This document shows, in pieces, positions 57,055 through 64,000 of a DNA stretch of 64,000 nt (position 1 is its first letter; every line of letters starts with the position of its first letter). The translations under genes and the position numbers were made by a program. The stretch covers positions 558,001 through 622,000 of the forward strand of contig OZ218960.1 of the NCBI GenBank assembly GCA_965112735.1, read 5' to 3'. Origin of the DNA: Phaeosaccion multiseriatum (Eukaryota > Ochrophyta, other classes). The notes under the pieces are model-generated. The model searched no databases. It was not told the DNA's origin and saw only the letters and a program-made list of their open reading frames with translations.

Positions 57055-59283
57055 ATGGACGTAGGGCTATCCAATGTCGTGCTTCCTTTACCACCAGGCC
57101 TGCCCTCTTCTTCCCTGGAGGAGGACGAGGAATCTGCAGTAGAGGAGGAGAAGGGAGAGGGGAAGGAAGAGAGGACTCAAGCTGATAGAGAACAAGGGAG
57201 TGCCTCACCAAAGGGGGAGACGAATGGCGATCAGCGAGATCTGCAGAAGGAGACGGAGGAGGAAAAGGGAGAGGAGACGCTCGACACAGTAGTGGGAGGA
57301 GGAAAGGAAGAGGCCGTTCCGGAGAAGGGCCAAGAGCAGGTGGAGGAGGGGGCGAATCGGGACGGAGAGGAGGGAGAGAAGAGAGTTGAAAAAAAAGCGG
57401 TGGCAGGAGGAGGAGGAGGAGGAGGCCTTGAGGAGGCCTTTGCGGAGAAGAACCAGGAGAAGGTGGAGCAGGAGAAGGTGGAGCAGGAGCCGAACAGGTC
57501 TGACGAGTTGGGGTCGAATGCATGGCGCTTCGCGGCTTCACCTTTGGGGGCCCTCCAGCTCTTCATGGCGGCACCAGACCGTGCAGCTGTGGCCAAGGCC
57601 TTCGCACTCGTCTTCGCCTGCAGGTACCGTACGGCGATGCAGGTGGATGGCAGTGGATGGTTGATGTAGGTGGATGACAGTGGATTGGTGTGTCGTACCA
57701 GCGAGGCGAGCGAAGCCCAGAGGTACCCACTGGGTGGGAACTGTGTACCCGCTGCGGCTTGCTTTGCTGGCAAAAGGAGACGTTGTGTATGTGAATGGTG
57801 TTTCTCCTTGTACGTGCGGAATGGGTCATCGCTCTCTCTCTCTCCATGCTCTGTGGCCTTTGTTGCCCTCCCTCACTGGAGCCATTTGCGCCTCCACCCT
57901 CCAAGCCCCCTCCCACCCCGCCGCCGCATGTGGTGATCGAGCCACCTCCCCCCCTCCGCTGGCCCCCTCTTGCTTATCCCTTTCCCTATCCTATCGGGCC
58001 TAATCGGTGCTTTGGCTTTTTGTCCCCGGCCTCTCTAGGGTGCCTGATCCTTTTTTCGCCCCCCCCCCCCCCCCCCATCCACTGCCATCCCCGGAGCAGA
58101 CAGGAAGAGGTGGTACCTGCGTCTCTGTTGGAGTGGATGAACGATAAGCTCGGTCTCGATCGGGACGCGGGGGAAGCAGAGGCATTGGTAGGGGCCACTC
58201 GAACAGCCATCGCTGAGGCCGTGTACTGTGGCAAGGTGGAGGTAAGGGAGAAGGAGGAGAGGGAGAGAGGGGGACAGGGAGAAGAAGGGAGGGAGGGAGG
58301 AAGGGAGCGAGGAGGGAGAGAGACTGAGAGAGAGGGGGAGGGGGGGGGGACAGACGGAGAGAGTAGAGAGAGAAGAGAGAGGTTCTGATTCGTTCCTTCC
58401 CTTCTTCAAAGTCCCAGTGTGTCATGCAAAGCTCTTGATTGAAAGGCATTGACTTACTGGACTGGGAGTAAGGTCTTGCCTCACCTCCGACGACGTACCC
58501 CACGTGTTGTTCTCCACGCCACCACTCTCCCGTGCCTCTCCCCCCCCTCCCTCCCTCCCTCCCTCCTTTGTCCCCTCCCCTCCACCTCCCCCACCCCTCC
58601 TCCCCGCCCCCTTGGCTATACAGGACCTACACCTCGCCTTAGAGGAAGACGGTGTCGAATTAGACCCCCGCCTGCTTCGGCTCCTGACCGAGCTCGTGAC
58701 TGCTGAGCTTCCCAACTGGCGACAGGCGGCAGAAGCACAGCAAGTCAGAGGGGTGGACGGTGTGGCTCGGCTTGTTGGGGTGGAGTGGCAGGTGGGGGCG
58801 ATCACGAGTAGCGCAGCAGCACGGCATTTGGCGGCACCGCTCGTGGCAGTACGGCTGAGAACGACGGCCCCTGCTGCTGCTGTATCACCAACTGCTGCCT
58901 CTGCTGCTGTGACCCCTTTGCAACGACAACGAGAACAACAACAGCAACAACAACAAGAAGAAGAAGGCGGAGGAGGAGGAGGAGGAGGAGGAGGAGGAGG
59001 AGGAGGAGGAGGAGGAGGAGAAGGAGACGGAGGAGGAGGAGGATCCTTGGCAGCGAGCTCGAGCTCTGCGGCGGGTGTGTTGTCACTGTGTCGGCAGCAA
59101 GAGGGGAGAGGGGCGGGAATTTCCTTCGAGGTGGCGGAGGAGGGCCTGGCAGAGCTGATTCGCATGTGTGAGAGTGTAGTGGAGTCGTTTCAAAGGGAAG
59201 GAGAGGGAGGGGGGGAAGGGGGGGGGGGCGTGGAGTGTGGCGTAGTGAATAGTGTTGATGGCGTAGGGGAGAGGGTGAGATGA
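57055..59283 (+). CDS. COMM-domain protein (COMMD family, Commander complex)
   Basis: Three exons: 57055-57623, 58100-58241 and 58624-59283; about 456 residues. Residues 1-150 are a Glu/Lys-rich disordered extension. The helical HN-type region is SPLGALQLFMAAPDRAAVAK, PASLLEWMNDKLGL and LDPRLLRLLTELVTAELPNW. The COMM domain then begins VARLVGVEWQVGAITSSAAA, continues AAPLVAVRLRT and, after a poly-Gln/Glu/Gly insert, closes with ISFEVAEEGLAELIRMCESV, the leucine-rich C-terminal helix. COMMD proteins form the ring of the Commander endosomal recycling complex with Retriever. Typical members are about 200 residues; the extra length is the N-terminal extension and the insert. The specific paralogue cannot be assigned. 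The first in-frame ATG is 57055; a frame open further upstream has no ATG. Confidence 0.75.
57645..57660 (+). repeat. Intron-end motif, GG-form near 5' splice site
   Basis: Exact, 21 nt after the start of COMMD intron 57624-58099; a degenerate copy follows at 57670-57685. Confidence 0.85.
58075..58090 (+). repeat. Intron-end motif, CC-form at 3' splice site
   Basis: Exact, 9 nt before the end of the same COMMD intron (CCGGAGCAG follows). Confidence 0.85.
58880..58894 (+). repeat. 15-bp motif, exonic CTG-form (exact)
   Basis: The only exact exonic copy in antisense orientation: CTGTATCACCAACTG read as AVSPTAA in the COMM-domain insert. Confidence 0.88.
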
Positions 59284-60202
59284 CTCACTTATGTTGTACA
59301 TGGGTTGCTCTCCCCTACTGCTCCTCCTCCTCCTCCTCCTGCTCCTCCTCCTCCTCCTCCTCCTCCTCCTCCTCCTCCTCCTCCTCCTCCTCCTCCTCCT
59401 CCTCCTCTGCCCTCGTGGACGAACACGCACTCAGCGTGCGATTGCATCAGTGTGATAGCTAGAGGGAGGTGGTAGAAAGGAAGAGAAGAAAGGGTAAAGA
59501 GGGAGGTGGTGGGATGGAAGAGAAGGAAGGCCATAGAGGGAGGTGGTGGGATGGAAGAGAAGGAAGGCCATAGAGGGAGGTGGTGGGATGGAAGAGAAGG
59601 AAGGCCCGGCTCAAGGCTGGTGCCAGGCGCCGTATATGGGCGGTTTCGTGCTCGTCCACCGCCGTGGGAGACAAGCTCCGACGACGTCGGTGACGACGTG
59701 GGGGAGGGAGGAGGAGGGACGGGGAGGAGGACTTTGTCGAGACCCGTTAACTCCAGGCTCGCGGTGAGTGAGTGGGTGGGTGGGTGGATGCGTGGATAGG
59801 TGGGTGAGTGAGTGAGTGTGTGAATCAGTGAGTGAGTGGATGGGTGGGTGGGTGAGAGTGAGTGAGTAAGGGAGTGAGTGAATCAGTGAATGTGAGTGGG
59901 TGTTTGGGTGAAAGTGAGTGAGTGACTGAGTTGAAGTCCATCAGTCACTACAGGGGGAGAAGTAGAAGGGGACAGGTAGAAAGAAGAAAGAAGGGAGGAG
60001 AGCAGGACCAGGGGCAGGCAGCAGCGAGAACAACATGATTATGTCGTTTCGTAAGCCTCATGGCTTTGTGGTCGATCGCCCCATCACCCACCCCCATTCA
60101 CTTTCCCTCCCTTCCCTTCCTCCCTCCCTCCCTCGCCCCCCTAACCACCCACCCGCCCACCCATCTTCCCCTCCTTCTTAACTTTCGTCCTCACCCTGAC
60201 AG
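59284..60202. other. Intergenic interval after COMMD
   Basis: (CCT)n at 59318-59405; a 37-bp unit (GGGATGGAAGAGAAGGAAGG core) repeated three times at 59507-59605; GTGAGTGA repeats at 59765-59930. A donor-like GCGGTGAGTG at 59760 might mark a 5' exon of the downstream decayed gene. Confidence 0.45.
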
Positions 60203-60343
60203 AGATGTGCAGCGACGGTAAGCACGACAACTGCGACGGCTGCATAGACTGTGAGGATCGCACTTGCGTGGATGGAGCCAACTGTGATGCGGATGAGGAT
60301 GGCATCGCCAATGAGCATGCCGACGACTGCAAGCCCAGCAATC

Positions 60344-60425
60344 GCTCCATCTTCCAAGCCCAACAATGCCCAACAATGGCTCCATCTTCCAAGCCCAACA
60401 ATGCCCAACAATGGCTCCATCTTCC
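60344..60425 (+). repeat. Short tandem duplication in the decayed Cys-rich gene
   Basis: CTCCATCTTCCAAGCCCAAC plus ACAATGCC units occur twice, followed by a third partial copy; follows the first Cys-rich island. Confidence 0.85.
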
Positions 60426-61204
60426 CGGGGGGGCGCAGGAGGTGCGAGGGCAGACCAAAGCCGTGTCGTGTTAGCGGGGCTTTATTACTCGTGGGGGAGG
60501 AAAGCGGAAGACAGGCTTGCTCACGCCTTGCTGCCTTCTCTCTCTCTCTCTTCCTTCCCTTCTCGGCCTTCCCCCCCCCTCCCTCGCTGTCTTTCTGAAG
60601 GCTTTTACTCTTCTCTCTCCTCCTCGCCTATGTGCGCTGCTGCCCTGCTACCTTCCGCTCGCCTTCTCTCTCTCTGCCTTCGTCCTCTGTCCTCAACAGA
60701 TGTGTGCAACAACTGGCGACGGAGCGTGATCGACTGCGAAGATGCCACTTGCCTGCAGGAAGCACACCCCTGTAAATGATGCGAACGGTGACCGGCGCCG
60801 CAAATGTCGACGACCTCTGCCCGGCCAGCTCACCGGATGACGACATTGTCAAGCTCAGCTCGGCCCCACCGGCAGGAGAGTCAATTGAGATGCACGCGAC
60901 CGGCGGCAAGGGCAAGGGAAGGGCAAGAGGCGTGGAGTCAAGGGGACCCAAGGGCGAGCACGAGCACGACGGCAGTACCTTCCTCTTGGTTCTTCTCGTT
61001 CTTCTTCCAGGAGCGCAGCCACACCATCACCGATACCCACGGCTGCACCTGCGCTCAGGTCGAGGAGGCCCTGCAGCCTGTGGAAGAAGATGACCTCAGC
61101 AAGGCCAAGGCCTCGTCCGGCTGCTCCAGGGGCGGCATGGGACGCGTGGATCGACCGGTCTCTTCGGTGTGGGGGGGCAGGGCGTCGGCCTCTGCGCGGA
61201 CTCG

Positions 61205-61300
61205 GCACCCCTCTGACAGGCAGGAGATGGAGCACCCCTCTGACAGGCAGGAGATGGAGCACCCCTCCGATAGGCAGGAGGTGGAGCACCCCTCCGGCAA
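61205..61300 (+). repeat. 27-bp tandem repeat, three to four copies
   Basis: Unit CACCCCTCTGACAGGCAGGA + GATGGAG, encoding HPSDRQEME in the frame of the preceding GCTC module. Confidence 0.88.
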
Positions 61301-61439
61301 GAAGGCGATGACTGAAGCCTCTCTCCGACACCCAAGCAGGAGAAGCTGCCCTCCGATAAGAAGGCGAAGGAAGGAGAAGAAGGCATCTCCTTCGACAAGA
61401 AGGCGGAAGAACGCAAAGGCCCACTCCCTTAAGCCTTAA

Positions 61440-62492
61440 GCCCTCCCTCCCGCCACTTCTCCTTTTCGGACTGGGGCTCACCCATACACTCGCTTATTAC
61501 CGCAATATACCATACGCGTCCTAAGGTTTTACACACGTCGCCCTGTAAACACACTTTCACCCTCATGCATCCTCTGAGGTACTATCTGTGGCAGTCGTAA
61601 ACTACGCACTCAAAGACACTCACGCACTCACGCACTCACGCCGCCACGCCGCCCTCACTCACACCTCACTCCTGGTAACGAGACCCGGCCCACTGACTCG
61701 CTCACTGAGTCACGCACGCCCGGCCACACGCACTCACACGCACCCACACGCACCCACGCGCACCCAACCCACACACCCCAGGCCCGTTTGGGCTGTTCCC
61801 TCGATGTTCCCCGGTTCCCGCGCTTAGCGCCGCCCGGAAATGCACCCCCCGGGTGAACTGATAAGCCAGCTCCTCTCTTCCCGCGTATCGGTGAACTGAT
61901 AAGCCAGCTCCTCTCGTCCCGGGTATCGGTGAACTGATAAGCCAGCTCCTCTCTTCCCGCGTATAAGTGAACTGGTAAGCCAGCTCCTCTCGTCCCGGGT
62001 ATGGATTTTGTCAAAAGTCAACGAAGTTTAAGTTACATGCATTGGTTACAGGTGGCGACCGTGGGTATTCGACTTCTCTAACGTTTCGATTCGAGTGGAA
62101 GTAATCCAGAAAGCAAAGAGGCAGAGACAGGTAAAGAAGAGGAGCAACTGAGGCATATGTGTTGAGGATTTGTTTGCTCAACGGATGCCCTGGGAGACTG
62201 TCGGGCGAGTCTTGCTCTGGGATTAGATTTTGGCCACTTTTTAGCTTTGAGATATTCTTGTCCAGTGTTCTTGGATGGAGCACGCCATTCCTCCCTCCTA
62301 GCTACCCTTCTTGCTTACTTACAGCTACTGCTGCTCTTCTGTCTTGGATTTAATGTGCTGTGGGCGGGAGGACCTCTGTGGCGGAAGACACAGAGAGAGA
62401 GATGATGGTTACTTGATTTTCGTCTCTTTCCTAAAAAATGATCACCTTGCCTAAATAACAAGCCTTTGTGCCCGCTATGATAGAAGATTGAG
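61440..62492. other. Intergenic interval
   Basis: Apart from the 38-bp tandem repeat and ACGCACTCACGC repeats at 61620-61770, nothing recognised. Confidence 0.45.
61851..62003 (+). repeat. 38-bp tandem repeat, four copies
   Basis: Unit contains GTGAACTGATAAGCCAGCTC then CTCTCTTCCCGCGTATCG. Alternate copies carry TCTTCCCGCGTAT and TCGTCCCGGGTAT, so the ancestral unit may be a 76-bp dimer. No gene nearby. Confidence 0.9.
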
Positions 62493-62786
62493 ATGACCAC
62501 TTCACGCCATCTCCTTATGCGGCATTACTCACGATCCCCGCCTCCTCCTGCTCATCTTTGTGCTGCTGCTGCTGCTCGGACTGATGATCTTAATGTACGA
62601 ATCGCCAAGACACGGAATTTTCTCGCGAAGAGGGAGACCACACGTGCAGTGGGGGTAAAGAGGACAGATGGATTTGTGCTGAGAGATCGCTCAGACAGCG
62701 CTGTCAGGCGCAGTGAGAAGCCTGTGACTGGAGAAGAAGAAGAAGGGAGAGGCCCATACGTAGGTAGCGTCTCGAAGGCCCGGTGA
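62493..62786 (+). CDS. Short hypothetical ORF, basic, 97 residues
   Basis: ATG to stop with no intron needed. The middle, RTDDLNVRIAKTRNFLAKRE, is predicted helical and basic, followed by a Glu run near the end. I recognise no family. It lies 113 bp upstream of the C2-domain gene in the same orientation, so it could be an upstream ORF or 5' exon of that transcript, a small separate gene, or chance. Low confidence. Confidence 0.25.
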   Translation: MTTSRHLLMRHYSRSPPPPAHLCAAAAARTDDLNVRIAKTRNFLAKRETTRAVGVKRTDGFVLRDRSDSAVRRSEKPVTGEEEEGRGPYVGSVSKAR

Positions 62787-62899
62787 TGGCAGGTGAAGAC
62801 CAGAGAGTAGGGCAGATGTGAAAGGCGTAACGCTCTGTGCGTTACTGCCTCACTGCCTCACCGCCTCACCGCCTCACTGCATCACCTTCATAGCTCAAG

Positions 62900-64000
62900 A
62901 TGGCGCTGGAGCTGCGGGATAGGCTCGAGGTCCGAGTGTTCGAGGCCAGGGACCTCACCCCCGTGGAGGGTGAGTCCCAGGAGGAGATGAAGGGAAGGAG
63001 AGGAGGGGAGGGAGAGAGGAGAGATAAGGGAGGGGGCATGGGAGGGGGGAGTGGAGGGGACGGGAGGGGAGGGGAGGGGAGGGAAGGGGAGGGAAGGGGA
63101 GGGGCCTTGACGTTGACGTTGACTGTTACCCGATTACCCCGCCACTCACCAAATCAGCACCCACCAACTCATCTATACACGCATACACTCACTCTCCTGC
63201 CTCATGCGCTCTCATATCCGACAAATCCACCTACCCACTACTCCACTATCCCACCCTCTCCCTCCCTCCCTCCATCCATCACCTGCCTCCCTGCCCCTCT
63301 TAGGTGGCTCTGTGAATGCCTACGTGCAGGCGCAGATCGGCGGGGAGAAGCGGCTCACCAAAGTCGTCAACAATTCCGCCAACCCTGCGTGGGGAGACTC
63401 CGATATGATGCTCTTCCAGGACATCGCCTCCAGGTACAGGAGCAGGCGTATGGGCAGGCATATGGGCAGGCATATGGGCAGGCATACGGGCAGGCATATG
63501 AGCAGGCCTATGAGCGGGCTATGGGCAGGTACCAGGGCCGGCTTATGGGCAGGCATGTGGGCAGGCATATGGGCAGGCTTATGAGCAGGCATATGGGCAG
63601 GCTTATGAGGTTACAGGCATATGGGCAGGCATATGAGCAGGCATATGGGCAGGTATATGAGCAGGCATATGGGTAGGCATATGGGCAGGCCTATGAGCAG
63701 GCATATGGGCAGGTATATGAGCAGGCATATGGGTAGGCATATGGGCAGGCCTATGAGCAGGCATATGGGCAGGCATATGAGCAGGCATACGGGCAGGCAT
63801 ATGGAGAAGCATGGGGGCAGGAGGCGGGCATATGGGAAGGCAGATGGGCAGGCATATGGGCAGGGGGCGGGGCACGATGTGACCTCGGGAGGGTGCAGGA
63901 CGAGATGTCGCTCTCTCGCACCCAATTGCCCTTCCCCTCGATTGTCGTCCTCGCGAGCGTGACTTTCACGGGTGGCCCCCTCGCCCTCTCCTCTCGCCTC
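62900..64000 (+). CDS. C2-domain protein, 5' exons (gene runs off the right edge)
   Basis: Exon 1 (62900-62969) MALELRDRLEVRVFEARDLT joins in phase 1 to exon 2 (63304-63433) GGSVNAYVQAQIGGEKRLTK then VVNNSANPAWGDSDMMLFQD. This is a type I C2 fold: strand, E-A-R-D-L, a D/N-Y-V strand, a T-K strand, then NP.W. The first Ca-binding Asp positions read as SVNAY rather than the usual DPY, so Ca binding is doubtful. After a 12-bp minisatellite intron, a possible third exon starts near 63892 (QDEMSLSRTQLPFPSIVVLA); this part is uncertain. Function beyond membrane or protein binding is unknown. Confidence 0.7.
63440..63870 (+). repeat. 12-bp minisatellite CAGGCATATGGG
   Basis: Over 30 copies, starting just past the donor of C2-gene exon 63304-63433. 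Each unit holds CATATG (NdeI-type palindrome). Larger blocks of 60 bp repeat within it (about 63620-63740). Confidence 0.92.

Larger units (their letters stand above)
60203..61436 (+). pseudogene. Decayed Cys-rich extracellular-type gene with DCED.TC and GCTC modules
   Basis: Three coding-like islands on the plus strand. First (60203-60345, after an acceptor CCCTGACAG): CSDGKHDNCDGCIDCEDRTC followed by DADEDGIANEHADDC, like the Cys/Asp repeats of secreted Ca-binding proteins. Second (about 60702-60778): NNWRRSVIDCEDATC then a stop. Third (60778-60974 and from 61011): NVDDLCPASSPDDD, then TITDTHGCTCAQVEEAL and SSGCSRGGMGRVD, a pattern I know from bacterial and algal surface proteins with paired Cys. 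An extra A near 60773 breaks the frame between C and NDANGD; the donor at 60975 does not match the phase of the following exon. No start exon is evident. I infer a pseudogene, though a sequencing indel could also explain it. Confidence 0.45.

Noticed and set aside
63440-63870. Possible CRISPR-like array
   Set aside because: Units are 12 bp without spacers; a minisatellite in a eukaryotic intron.
1-64000. tRNA, rRNA or snRNA genes
   Set aside because: No cloverleaf or conserved RNA sequence was recognised by eye; a covariance-model scan would be needed to exclude them.

Overview
The window is nuclear DNA from an intron-rich eukaryote, most likely a photosynthetic stramenopile (heterokont alga). 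Nearly every gene has several GT-AG introns whose phases join conserved domains cleanly. One protein (13682-16912) begins with a signal peptide followed by a DAFAF sequence that resembles the ASAFAP plastid-import motif of algae with red-derived secondary plastids. The other families (APC5, COMMD, CWC2, GOLGA7/ERF4, FPGS) are general eukaryotic genes. I cannot name the species.

Layout. A DHX57-like DEAH RNA helicase (minus, 5' part only, 1-5875) diverges from a CWC2/RBM22-type splicing factor (plus, 6142-8415). Folylpolyglutamate synthase (minus, 8584-13246) diverges from a two-S1-domain, probably plastid, protein (plus, 13682-16912). A secreted HHIP-like glucose/sorbosone dehydrogenase follows (plus, 17950-22075). 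Next come a low-complexity, UBA-like unknown (minus, 23228-25327) and SAICAR synthase (minus, 26609-29531), which diverges from a GOLGA7/ERF4 palmitoylation cofactor (plus, 29711-30777). A protein with two Tudor-like modules (minus, 31341-34479), an ankyrin protein (minus, 35132-37476), a two-pore cation channel with EF-hand-like segments (minus, 39658-46933) and APC5 (minus, 47411-56617) follow. APC5 diverges from a COMM-domain protein (plus, 57055-59283). The right end holds a decayed Cys-rich gene, tandem repeats and the start of a C2-domain gene (plus, 62900 to the edge). There is no operon logic: these are separate housekeeping genes, several in divergent pairs sharing a short 5' region.

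Repeats. Simple-sequence DNA is very abundant in introns and also in exons, where it encodes poly-Gln, Gly, Glu, Asp and Ser. Beyond simple repeats, two short dispersed sequence families stand out. GGATGGCAGTGGATGG sits at intron ends with strict polarity: this form near 5' splice sites, its reverse complement near 3' splice sites. CAGTTGGTGATACAG recurs inside exons as QLVIQ or AVGDTA, and at intron ends with the same polarity. Together they look like the termini of introner-like or structurally paired intron elements, and they are the best candidates here for an undescribed system.
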